A stretch of 64,000 nt of DNA, taken from positions 255,300 to 319,299 of the forward strand of contig KN832568.1 in the NCBI GenBank assembly GCA_000827205.1, in the 5' to 3' direction. The stretch is from Plicaturopsis crispa FD-325 SS-3 (taxonomy: Eukaryota > Basidiomycota > Agaricomycetes > Amylocorticiales > Amylocorticiaceae). Position numbers and translations under genes: made by a program. The notes under the pieces are model-generated. The model saw only the letters and a list, made by a program, of their open reading frames with translations, had not been told where the DNA came from and did no database searches. Position 1 is the first letter of the stretch. Each line of letters begins with the position of its first letter. Below are positions 11,268 through 22,795 of this stretch, piece by piece.

Positions 11268-13449
11268 TTACTTCCCCGTTCGATTATGCACCCACTCCAT
11301 CATCTCTCTCGCCATCTCCATGCCTGCCTTGTTGCGAACATCGAGGCCGACGCCCATACTGCTATCCTTGCGTTTCTTGAGCTTGGCGTCCCCGCCCTTC
11401 GCCCACGCCTCCTCTACCGCTGTGGCCCAGTCGCCGGCCTCGTAGGCTTCCCTGGACAGCTCTACGCCGGTCCCTTCGCGCTGAAGTAGTTGGCGCAGAC
11501 CGTGCTCTTCGATGAACAGCGGGCGAGAGACTGTGAAGTACGCGACGATCAGAAAACATGACAGGGCATATGCGTGGACCGCCCTACCGTAGACAAACGG
11601 TGTACACGAATCAACACATTCCGCCACCGTTCCATATCCCTAACAGAATATAACATGAGGGGTCATATTACTTTCTCGTATGTCGACGAGCTCACCAATT
11701 TTCCCATCAGGACATCGGCGACTGCCTCTAGGTCAGGCATGTACACATACCGCGGCGCCACGAAGAAACCGTCGGGCAGTCCGGTGTCCACGCCGTCATC
11801 GTCGACGGACCACTGCTCCTTAGAGACGCCGCACACGATCGCGATCCACCCGTCCGGCAGCAGCCGCGGCTCGTCCTCGTCCGCGCTCTGGTCGAAATAC
11901 GCGTCTTCCCGCGCAAGGGCCGGGGCACCGTTCCGTTTGTCCACCTCCGGCGTGGGCGGGAACGTCTCCGTGCGGAACACCGGCCTCATGGGCGACGGCG
12001 ACGCGACGCTGGGCGACATGGCGGTGGGCGGCTTCGATGCGGGGGGAGCGCCGGGGATCCACAGATGGGAAAGCGTCGTGATCCGCGCAGAGGACACCGA
12101 CGGGCCCACGAGCTCGAGAAACTCATGCACGTCGTCCGAGTCGGAGCGGTGCGGGCGCGGATTCGGCTCGCTCTTCGAGCGGCTCCTCGCATGCATTTTC
12201 CATGACGAGCTCGTATCAGGCACCTGTGGCGGCGGGGGCGAGGGTTCACGCGAGGACGTAGGGGATGAGGACGTGGGGGATGAGGACGTAGGGGATGATG
12301 TGCTGTCGACGCTGGGTGTCCTGCTGCCCGAGCGGCTCACCGGCTTGCGGAAAATCTGCCCGCCGAAGGACACGATGAGGATTTTCGTGTACGCCGGATC
12401 ATGTAGGTGCGCGGGGACGCCGATCGAGTCCAGTAGTTTCGCGCGCCCCTCCGGAGTGTATATCGTAGGCCCTGGGGGACGGACGAGAAGTGGTGCCGGC
12501 CGAATGCTGCGAGTGACCGGCTGTGGCGGATCAAACGGGATAGGCGCGTGTAGCGGGTGCGATGACGGAGGTTCCTCCTGGTATTTGAGTATCTCGGGGT
12601 AGTAAGTGTTCGTTTTGGGGTCCACCCAGTCCGAGGACGGGAGTGCCGGGTATAGGGAAAACGACGGGATCGGGATGTTGCCGGGTAGCAGGAGCAGCAA
12701 CTCCGCGCAGCGGTATCCCGCGTGAATTTGCGCGACGAGGGGCTCTAGCTCGGACAGGGGGACGGGTATGTCGGGAACGAGGTCCTCAATGTGTAGATGC
12801 GGTTGCTCGGGTGGTTGCAGTGTGTCGAGCACATGCGATTCGCTTTCGCGGAGGGTGGTTGACAGGTAGCTATAGACCGAGTCGAAGGTGAAGTTCGTGA
12901 TGAGGACGGATGGGATCCCCGCAGCATGTGCAGCAAGGCTGTATAGACTGATGAGCTACTGGGCGAGTTCCGTTGAAAGGTCACGCACCATCCGAGGAAA
13001 GCTGCGTCGCTCAAGACGCAGTCCGCGCCTACTTCGGCGAGCCATGTCTTCTCGTACTCTAACTTCGCGTCTTTTTCACTGAGGAACTGCTCCAGACCCT
13101 CGACGCTCTTCTGTCGATCCACGCGATATCTGAGCGGGTTGTTAAATCATGCCAAACGACAGGAGGTCTGGCAGACTCACGCTAGTGGCTGCACTATGAC
13201 CGGGTCGATCTCTGCGTATCGATACAGTGCACCCTCGTCTATGCTCCCGGCGAATACGTGCTCCGGTGCCGACGAGATGAGATAGATGGTCGGGCGTGGT
13301 TCGAGGTGCAGGAGATGGCATGCGAACGCAGAGACGCGTGTTGCATGCCCATAGCCTGTTCACGCCGGTCACCGTCGTAGCTCAATGGTCATGCTCTGGT
13401 CGTGCTCACCATGTCCAGAGCAATAATATGCGAAAGTGAGGCCTGGCAT
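11268..13449 (-). CDS. GT-B-fold protein related to the N-terminal part of plant L-arabinokinase
   Basis: The first exon reads MPGLTFAYYCSGHG and splices across 13356-13409 (54 bp) to YGHATRVSAFACHLLHLEPR. This is the SGHGYGHATR signature of glycosyltransferase-like proteins that form the front half of plant L-arabinokinase. Next come ISSAPEHVFAGSIDEG, YEKTWLAEVGADCVLSDAAF and GIPSVLITNFTFDSVYSYLS. The C-terminal half has KILIVSFGGQIFRKP, a poorly conserved Ser/Pro insert, DGWIAIVCGVS, and, after two introns between 11500 and 11700, GYGTVAECVDSCTPFVYVSR followed by PLFIEEHGLRQLL. No GHMP kinase domain follows; the protein ends EWVHNRTGK. A cytosolic role in nucleotide-sugar or glycan metabolism is plausible, but no substrate can be named. 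The Ser/Pro insert includes a 15-bp triplicate. Confidence 0.75.
12252..12296. repeat. 15-bp direct repeat, three copies, within coding sequence
   Basis: Three adjacent copies of a 15-bp unit, GAGGACGTAGGGGAT, with one base different in the middle copy. Read on the minus strand they encode repeated SSPTS-type pentapeptides in the disordered insert of the GT-B-like protein. Copy number in frame could vary between strains. Confidence 0.85.
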
Positions 13450-14128
13450 GGTGGTAAGTGTTCGAGTTGCGTCTGGCAACGAGGCGGCGGTCTAGCAACG
13501 GGCGAGACTGCGGCCCCCGATTAGACGATACTGGCGTTCGATGGTTGCTCGATGTCATATAACACAGATTTCGAGGGTGGTGGATATGCGCCCTCCTCGC
13601 GAATTACACGGGCGTTATGGCGGAAGCAATGCGGCTCCAAATCCAGGCGAAATGTAGTGGCTGTTTCGGGGCGGCTCCGAAGGAGGTTCCGTCTGACAAG
13701 GCTCACCTCGTTCCACTGTACAAGATAGTGGGATAGTCCTAGTCGTCTCTACCTTGAGTCAAGTCGAGTGGAAGACTTCGAAAGGGGTTCACAGTGATAC
13801 AAGCTGGAAATACGGTGGAGGAATGCGTGCTAGATTTGTGGCGTTGCCGCTTCCAGTGGTATTCGGAATCAGACTCGTTTGTCGTGCTTGTTCAATGCTT
13901 TCGCTGGCAGTCTGTATCGCTCCAGATAGTTGAAGACAAGCTGGAGAGTGAAATCGTTGAATAATACATATGTAAATTGTTGAACGAGCTCGAGGACGAA
14001 ACGTTTGCGACTTAGCGGTGAAACCAAACCCACGTGGCGGTCTAAAAAGGGGTTTCCTCGGACCTCGTGTATACAAGGCGTTAGAGAAATTATGGACCTC
14101 GTTTATACCACTAACAGTACTCTACAGA
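13450..14128. other. Divergent promoter region
   Basis: It lies between the start codons of the GT-B-like gene (-) and the paladin-like gene (+). A 61-codon minus-strand frame at 13521-13706 has no recognisable motif. I mark no regulatory site. Confidence 0.4.
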
Positions 14129-17100
14129 ATGGCGCAAAGAGCGAGTGCGCTGCGCGGTAACGACACTGAACTGCCAGGTCGATCTTCCTCTGTACCAATC
14201 GACGGTCGTAGGTCTCAGAACCGGCCAACTACACCGACATTTTCTACCAAGCATCGGGTGTTGAGCGACACGAACCTCGCAGCATCTATCAAGGATGCGC
14301 CGCCCCACACAAACTCTCCACTGGACCTCATGCCACTTCTGCAGCGCTCTGAACCGTCCGTGGTGAAGACGAGGACAGGCAGTGTGCTCTCAAGAGGATT
14401 CATTTTGAAAACAGATCACTATCCATCTGGTATTTACTTCTTCTACCTATTTACGCGATGCTTATTTTACGTGGAAACATACAGGTCGCGCTTTAGACCT
14501 CGATCTCAACGTTCATGGTGCACCGAATTTTAGATCGCCACGGCAAGGTAACCTGAACGTGTTCGGAGTCGCGCAGCCACGCACCCAAGGCCTCCGCGCA
14601 ATTCTTTCTGTCCTGCGGTGTAGACCTAATATGCCCGATCCATCCCACGTCGTGTGGTTCTCGACGCGAGAGGAACCGATAGGTATGTGCGGCGTGTGTA
14701 TATCACGAAGGATCCTTGCCGTGGACCTCTCGTTTTAATGATATAATCATTTTCTTCAGTCTATATATCAGGCCGTCCTTTCGTTCTTCGCGACGCGTCT
14801 GAACCACGACGGACCCTCTCCCTCTCTGATCGCGCTGAGAACCTGGAGGGGATAGAGCAGCGTCTGAAAAACGATATTCTTCAGGAGTCAACCAAGTTCG
14901 TTGGTCTTTGATCAGCGCCCCAGTTATGAGTCTAAACAATGCCCGTTTGTTTACGCAGGTACGGTGGATTGGTGCTTACACACAACGAAATTGGCACGTT
15001 GCCAGCTCGTCTTTAAATGCATAGCCGTCCTGACTTGCCTATAATCTAGCCGCGGAGAGCGGAGAACCTGGTGCAATTCTACCCACTTGGACAGCCGTTG
15101 ATGCGGGTAATGTAAAAACGTCCAGACAGCTGTGGGAGAACATGAAAACCGAAGGCTGGAATGTTGACGTTCGTAGACAAGATGATCCGCACACAACATA
15201 ACGATACTGACAGGAGCGCGCCTTCTTGTTTACAGTACCATCGGTAAGATGAACCAGATGCAGATAAGTCCCACAACCCATTCAACGCCTCCTTTACAGG
15301 ATCCCAATCTCACCCGACCGTCCTATCGAAGTGCGTTGCCTATCCTGGTATTCTACTCACATCCCGTTTTCTTCATCTCACGTCGCACTACGTGCAGGAC
15401 AATTACCTCGATGCGTATCTGCGCGTCATCAAGGCGACAGATCCCCTCAAGACTGCACTCGTGTTCAATTGTGGCATGGGCGCCGTGCGCACAACGTTCG
15501 CGATGGTCGCCGCATCCCTAGTACGGCGGAAGCAGCTCATCGCAAGGGGCCTAGCGGATCCGTATGCAGTCAAGCCCATTGCGGTACCCGGAAATACTGC
15601 AGTTGCTTCTGGTGTGAATACGGTCCGTGCATCCTTAAAAGTTATATGTTGAAGTAGGATTTTAACCTGTCAATCTCTATGCCGCAGCCCACAAACCCAG
15701 TGCGTTACTCTCCTAATCCTTTTTAAGGCTGAGCATACCGTCTTATTTCATTCACGTTCCTCACAGCCCTCGGAGAACCACATTATGCAGATCATGTCCC
15801 AGGCCAACGCGCAACAGGAACTCTCTAGATCTCTCTTACGGTTGACGTACATACTCCAGCAATGTCTGTTAGCCTCCCTCCTGTCGCCATAAATCAAGGT
15901 GTGAGCTTACGCGCTGTCTTCTTAGGTCTGCAGAATCGCAACTCGCAGTCCGCGATTGAGCTGCTCATGACGCAGCCCGCACTCCTCGAGAGTTTGCGAA
16001 AGGCACACCAGGGGAACTACGCAGCAATTCTATCGCTCCTCGGCTGCCTGGATAATGGGCTGCAGTCAAAAAAACTTGTCGATCGCGTTATTGACGCATG
16101 TGCGTGTTTTCTTCGCCGTCTTCCTCCCATTTCAATGTACATTTTTGCCTGCCATTCCTCATCCTCATTTTTTACTTCCACTCCCTACGGACATATTACG
16201 AGGGTGAATCCGCATGCTCACACTGTTGTTGGAATGTACGCAGGCGACCATGTCACAAACTTACGCGAAGACATCCTCATCCACCGCTTGAGATACTCGT
16301 TGACTAGCTTGGACGAGACGAAGAAAGAGGCGTTCTTGGACAAGGCCGGGAAATCGCTCGAGAAATAGTGAGTGTCCTTCCACGTATGCTTCAAATGTTA
16401 TCTCAACCGGTTCGCCGGGCGTTACTACCGCAGCTTCTTCATGATTGCGTTTGCGAATTACGTCGAGGAGAACCAAGACAACTTTGTCCAGACTTTCTCG
16501 ACCTGGTTGAAGGTGCGTATGCACTCGACAAACTCATATACTCGACCGAAAATGACTCGTATTTTCTCCCCAGGCGCGGACAGAAATTTGGAAGTGAGCT
16601 TTTGTCTGCTGTTATGCGTTGGGGTTCATTCTCATATGCGTCGTTGTCTAGCCAAGTCACATTCCTGCGCAAGTCACACGGCTCGCGCCTGAACGTATTC
16701 GCGCCCGTGAATGATCTGTCCTCGCTCTCGAGGAGTGGCTACGAAGATCGTGCTCTCGTCCCCGGACACAAGAATGATGCTGCGATCGCCGGAGGTCAGA
16801 TATTCGGCGATGAATACTCGGACCACGTCGTGAAGGTGTGTTTCCACTTCACCATGTGCCTCCAACTCGGCCAGATGTACATCTGACTTTACTTGATCCT
16901 TGACAGAACCGAAGCGGTATCATTCTGCGCGAGAGGTTCGCGTCCCTCATCCTCTGATAGCTCCGTGATGATATGAACTAAACATCTTCTTATACGACAG
17001 CACACTCCTCAAGTCGGACCAATGGCTCCGCGAATCCCACCACGTTGACCACGCAGTACGGGGCGCGATCAATTTCCGACAGGTTCCGGGCACAAACATA

Positions 17101-20100
17101 TTCGCATTAGGGCAACCGACGCTGGAGGCGATCGACGAGGTCGTCTCGCGTGTGAAGAGTGCGCATCCCACTGCGAACAGGATAGTATGGATAACGCTGA
17201 GGGAGGAGCCGATCGTGTATGTGAATGGTGCTCCGTACTGCTTGCGGCGGGAGAGGTTCTCTCTCCGCAATATGAAGGGTGCATACCATTGTGTGTATAC
17301 CGACTTGTGTGCTCATAGAAATACCCTCGTCTCTAGACTACGGAGGCATCTCGGCATCTCGGCTAGAGGTCCTCGAGGAACGCCTGCGCGATGATGTTGT
17401 CGCCGAACTGGATGCATTCGGGGGCAGGTGCGTCTCATTCACCGAACCGGAGTCTCCGCAAAAACTCACCAAATCGTAGACTTCTACTCCATACGGAGAC
17501 GCCTGATGGATCTGTCATCCCGGTCTGGGAGGAGGTCCAGGGCGAAAACGTCGCCATATTGAAGGACATAATGGCAGAACGTAAAGACGTCGGGGACAAC
17601 TGCGAGCTCTACTACACTCGCATCCCCATCACGTCTGAACGGCCGCCTGATTTCTCCGACCTGAGCGAGCTCATAGATATTGTTGTCCGCACGGATTCTA
17701 CTACGCCCATTGTTGTTAACTGCCAGCTAGGGAGGGGTCGCTCGACACTTACTTCGGTAAGTGACCACCACGTTGGGCTTCTGCATATTGCTAAGGGTAT
17801 GACAATATTTTTTCAGATCATTATCACTTTGATACAGCAATGGCTTGAAAACAGTCGTGCCACAGTGAATGCTCCTCGCACAGGGCGCTCTCTATCGATG
17901 TCCACTGCTCACACGTTTCACGGCCTGACTCCCGAGCGGCCTCCGAAGAGGCATTCGTATCAGGTCATCAACAGTAAGTCTCCCTCATGCACGAAGTGTA
18001 GCCCGTCGCCATTCTTAACGTTGTGGTAGATCTACTCCGTATCATCCGGAAAGGAAATACGGTGAAGAATACCGTGGACGAAGCCATAGACAAGTGCGCC
18101 GTTGTCTACAACCTCAGAGACTCCATTGAGGATGCTCGCGCACGGGCTGAGCAAGCACCAGACGAAAAGCAGAAGCGGTCCTATGCGCAGAAAGGTGTGC
18201 ACCGCATCGCTATCGACACTATTGACTATTTAACCCGCTCCTCAGGACTTCAAAATCTCAGAAGATATTTCGAGCTAATCGTCTTCCAGGGATACTTGCA
18301 GTCAACTGAGCCAGACACCATGCAGTCCTTTGAGACGTTCGAGACATTCGTCAAAAATCGTCCTGGTGAGTGCTGTCATTTATCTTGCCTGCGAGTAGAT
18401 GGGCTGAGACAGGCGGCTAGTCATCAAGACCTTCGAAAAGGAGCTCCTCGCGGATGGCCTCAAAGCCCTCAAACCGCTTGAGCGCGCTGACGTTGCCGAC
18501 GGCGTGGCACACCCGGACGAGGTGAAGCAGGTCGTCGTAAATCGGTCGGGCAGCATTCTCTCGGCGTCGACCATCCTGAAAAGTGATTTCTTCTCGAATC
18601 TCCAGAAAATGTCCCTTCCTGAGTAGGTGTTCCGTCCTATGTTCGGGTACATGCCTGTGGTTAACCGCCGTGGGTTCTAGACGCATCGACGGCTCGCCAA
18701 ATTTCCGACGAGTGCCTTTGACTCTGCGACTTGTCGCATCAGGATCATCATCGCCGCATGACCGCACGGAATTTATTCCTGGCAATCCCGAAGATGGAAA
18801 GATGGTTTGCGGAAGGTAATGCGTTGCATTCCCTGCCACACAATCAACCCCTTCTTACCCTTTTTTGCAGCGGGATGCCAACGGTATCAGGGTATGCTTG
18901 GTTGCCAGCAGCTCACATAACATCCCATTGATAAGCTCTTGTCTACAGACTCAGGCGTGCACTGATAAGAGTCGACGCTGGCCCAGAAGGGAGCAATATG
19001 GTGTATTGGACGTCGCTCAGAGAAGTAAGTCCTGCGTTAAGCATGCAATTCCGCGAGCCTGACCTTCCGTAGGAACCTGTCATTTATGTGGCAGGCCGAC
19101 CGCATGTGCTACGACTAGTCGACAAGCCCCTCGAAAATGTTGAGTCAGTGCCACCGCTGGTTATGTATCTCATTTAATTCAGTCGCTGACAACGACAATG
19201 CAGAGCGACAGGTGTGACCACGGCCATGGTAGAATCCATGGAGCACCAGTTTAAAAAAGACGTGCTGCGTGAGCTCAGGGCAAGTCAGGGCCGCATCTTG
19301 CTGCACGACGAGGTCGAGGAGCGGCCGGGTGTCTTTTCTATCATTCCCATATGGGAGACTGTGGACGAGAGCGATATCATGACACCGAGGGATGTTTTCG
19401 ATCTCATGGCAAAGGATGGATTCAAGGTATGCATCAAACAATCATTATCCCAGCGACTTGTCGAGGCTAACTTTCCCGTCTCACAAGATCGACTATGACC
19501 GCATTGCAATCGTGCGTATTGTTTCTGTGATTGTCGTGGGATAGCGTTGACACTGACAATTATGCAGACGGACGAACAGGCGCCTTTGCCAGATGCCCTG
19601 CACCAGCTTCTAGAGCGGGTGAAGCGGGGTTACTCCCAGGCAGGCGACTTCATATTCAATTGTCAGATGGGCAGAGGACGGACTACCACTGGCATGGTGT
19701 CTGCCTGCCTGATATCCACCACCTTGAACTGGAAGGGTCAGGAGACCGTCGCGGTGCAAGATGAAGCCAGTGACAATTACGACTCCATCGACGGCCCTTC
19801 AGAAGAGGAAGCCTATCTCCAAGGTTTGCGGTCCTCTTGCCACTTTCTTATTGTCTTTGACACCGTCTTCACCTGCAGGCGAATACAAGATTATACTGCA
19901 GCTCGTCGGCGTACTCTCCCATGGCAAAGTCGCGAAACGACTGACGGATCGGGCGGTTGACCTCATGCAGGATGTGCAGAATCTTCGCAAGGCGATCTAC
20001 GAGTGCGCCGCAAGGTTTTCCGCTTATACAATTGCGACTGAGAGGGCTTCTAGTTACAAACTCAAGGTAGACGCGAGCGAGAAAGGGAGCACCAAACATC

Positions 20101-20330
20101 GAAAATTGATGAACATCGCCGTCAACTACCTGTACGCTCTCTCCTGCAAAACGACATTGCTATTGCTCACTCCTATGCATCCCAGATACCGCTACGGGGC
20201 ATTGATCGTCTTTGCGAACTACCTGATAGAAATGCGCGAGGGAAACGAGCGGGATTCTGTGACGTTTCCCCAGTGGCTCCACGAGCATCGCGAGATCACA
20301 AAGTTGCTGGAACGTAGATCCCTGGATTGA
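14129..20330 (+). CDS. Paladin-like protein with three phosphatase P-loop repeats
   Basis: Very large intron-rich gene, about 6.2 kb, starting MAQRASALRGNDTELPGR. Three repeats are built alike: a W-x-[ST]-x-REEP-[IV]-[VI]-Y-x-x-G-x-P-x-x-LR block, then a CX5R P-loop. The blocks are VWFSTREEPIVYISGRPFVL (around 14655-14790), VWITLREEPIVYVNGAPYCL (around 17187-17248) and VYWTSLREEPVIYVAGRPHV (around 18998-19115). The P-loops are CGMGAVR (15470-15490), CQLGRGR (17721-17741) and CQMGRGR (19661-19681). All three keep Cys and Arg. The C-terminus RYGALIVFANYLIEMR repeats the helix seen as YYRSFFMIAFANYVEE near 16430. The family is related to phytase-like PTPs; animal paladin is linked to phosphoinositide turnover and is reported to have weak or no protein phosphatase activity. 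Product probably cytosolic. Exon borders at the 5' end follow conserved motifs. Confidence 0.85.
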
Positions 20331-20926
20331 CCAAAGGCACGGCCGTCCTCCAAAGTGCTGTATTGTAGTGTAGGTTTGCCCACTAATGGAATGGAAGATC
20401 ATTTGCGCGTTGTTCCTTACCTGCAGGAACGTACCTTGGCGATATGAGATGGCAGATCGTCTCGCATCCACGATGCAAACCCATTCCACGCAGCACTAGC
20501 ACTATGGCAACGATTTCCGAAATGACCACAGCCATGTCAACATCGCAGTTGTTCAGGCATGTATTTGCTGCAGGCACTCTGGTGGAAAATAGTACAATGC
20601 AGTGCAAAGCAGTGTAGCACTAGCAGCCTGAGAGTTCGCCGAGTGTCCATAGCCGGCGTGTAGTCAAAACGTAGACGAGAGCGGAGGAAGCGGGCGGAGA
20701 AAGCGACAAAACTGGTTCGGCAGAAATACAACCTCTGCTTTCTTGCCATCAAATCACTACCACCGCCTTTCGCCTTTTCCTTGCTTTCGACTTCTCCGCA
20801 GCGGTCAACGACGGTCTATCCACGACGACCACCAACGACGACTGAGACGGCAGCAGACGCTCGCACACGCAGTGTAGACACTCCGTAGCCAGGCGAATTC
20901 GTCGAGCGCAGACAAGGGCGTACACG
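20331..20926. other. Intergenic region upstream of the surface protein
   Basis: It should hold the 3' UTR of the paladin-like gene and the promoter and leader of the next plus-strand gene. From about 20780 the sequence is rich in CGACGACCAC-like triplets. I saw no coding motif or TATA box. Confidence 0.35.
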
Positions 20927-22218
20927 ATGCACTACGCGACACGGTGTCTCGTTTCCCTCCTCGCCCTCACATGTTTCCTGTTCTTTACCATCGTGCCTCG
21001 GTTTGACCTGCTCGAGGACAAGTCGGCACGCGTCAGGTCACATCCAGCTCGACAGCTCTTTCCGACAATAACACCCACCACCACCACTGCCGCCGCCACT
21101 ACTAACACAGACACTGCGACAACGGCCAAACCAACCGCAACCACGCCGACTGCCACTACGCCTGCAACCACACCCGCCACCTCGGCAACCGGTGCAACCA
21201 CAGCATCGTCTTCAACGGTCACATCGGCTACATCGGCGACCAGCGCATCGTCTACCGGTCCCGGGACCAGTACCACACCACCTGCAACTACCTCTGCTCC
21301 TCCCACCACAACTGGCAGTGCCTCGTCAGACGTTGTCACAACGAACTCGCTTGGCCAGACGTCCACGGTCATTGTGATTACCGGACCTGACCCCACTTCC
21401 TCTGCTGCCGCTTCGGCTTCCACAACCTCGAGTGACGACGATAACGGCAACGGTGGTGGACTGGGAACAGGATCTATCATCGGTATCGCGCTCGCAGGCG
21501 GTGTTGCACTCATTGGCATTGTGTCGTTCTTTGTCTGGAAGTTTACTCGGAAACGGTTCTCCGACTTTGACGACAGTAAGAAAGAATAGCCGTTCGACGC
21601 GTTCTCAGCTGACCGCGCCCACCAGATGAAGCTATCAAATGGCCAGAACTCAACTCACACGGTGAGGCCAGTCACCCTCTTCCAACCAACGCAACCGGGC
21701 GGGCAGGGTTTGGCAATGAATCGGAGGCTAGCCTGTCACGCTCCCCGAGCGGTAACGGCTATGCCCCGTCGCTCGCAACGACCTCGACGCCGGAGTTTGC
21801 GCACGGAGGTCCTGACCCATACGCAGTGCCCCCACTCCCCCACCTCAATCCCAATCAACCGTACCACGACGACCCCAATGCAGCCGCGTACTACGACCCG
21901 TACCGGGGGCCGGTGCCCCAGACATTCAATGATGCTGCGTCGATCTCTACGCACGGCGGATACGGCGGAGAAGCGATTCCCATGACGCAAATGGCGCCGG
22001 GCGGCAGGATGAGGAGTCCGGGACCAGGAGCGGCGTATGATATGGGTCGGGCATCGCCACAGCCTTCAATGGCTGGCCGTAGATCGCCAGGTCCCCAGAT
22101 GGCTATGGGATACGATGATAGAGCGAGGAGCCCTGGGCCCAATATGAGTCTTGGCATGGGGCAACCTCCGATGGGGAGACAGTCGCCTGGTCCGCACGCA
22201 GCGTACGGGTACCAGTAG
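20927..22218 (+). CDS. Ser/Thr-rich single-pass surface protein
   Basis: About 413 residues after removal of one intron (21576-21625). An N-terminal hydrophobic stretch (SLLALTCFLFFTIVP) is a signal peptide or anchor. Residues of about 45-170 are almost only Thr, Ala, Ser and Pro, a typical heavily O-mannosylated stalk. A Gly/Asp-rich spacer and one helix (SIIGIALAGGVALIGIVSFF, about residues 183-206) follow, then KFTRKR stop-transfer residues. The cytosolic tail has repeated RSPGP motifs (RSPGPGAA, RSPGPQMA, RSPGPNMS, QSPGPHAA) and may be a phosphorylation platform. The layout matches fungal wall-stress sensors of the Mid2/Wsc kind, but no WSC or other extracellular domain is present, so this is an architectural comparison only. 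Confidence 0.75.
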
Positions 22219-22795
22219 TCAAGGGCTCCGCGGGTAATAATGAAAGACGAAGAAGGACTGCGCGGTGTAGTATGGCGAGGCTACGATGTGGACGCTTGTT
22301 TAGAAGGTTGGCCCGGGATGGATTCCCCCTCCTACGCGCGAACACCCTCTGGGACCGTGTTCTGCGCCGTCGACGTCTTTCTTCGTGGTTCCCATTCTCC
22401 CCGTCACGTTTTGTGTTCGAATCATGTTTTCCTGGCGCTGCATCAAAATCGGCACTTCGTCGTTCGTTCGCCCTTGCCCCTGCTGTCACCATATATTCCC
22501 CCGTTTTCTAGTCATCATATATCAGACATTGGTTCATCATCGCACGACCCATCTCTCTTTATTTTCACTTTTTGGAATTTAGCATACATCCTCGGCCTCT
22601 CATGGTGCTGTATCCCACAAACTAATATCCGAGCATGATCAACGTCCCTGTCCTAGTATTTACTTTCAAAAGTTTCAAGCCAACCAGCGTGTCCATATGC
22701 GCGTAGATAGTTGTATTATCCGGAACGACAAGTACTTGGTAAGTGCAGCACTTGGTATTGCATAATTGCGAGTGACGGAGGTACGAGAAAAATGC
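22219..22795. other. Convergent 3' intergenic region
   Basis: It sits between the stop codons of the surface protein (+) and VTC4 (-). Open frames in it carry no motif. It most likely holds only 3' UTRs. Confidence 0.45.

Noticed and set aside
11574-12602. 342-codon plus-strand open frame over the GT-B-like gene
   Set aside because: It is the antisense shadow of a GC-rich coding exon; the minus strand carries the conserved motifs and splice sites.
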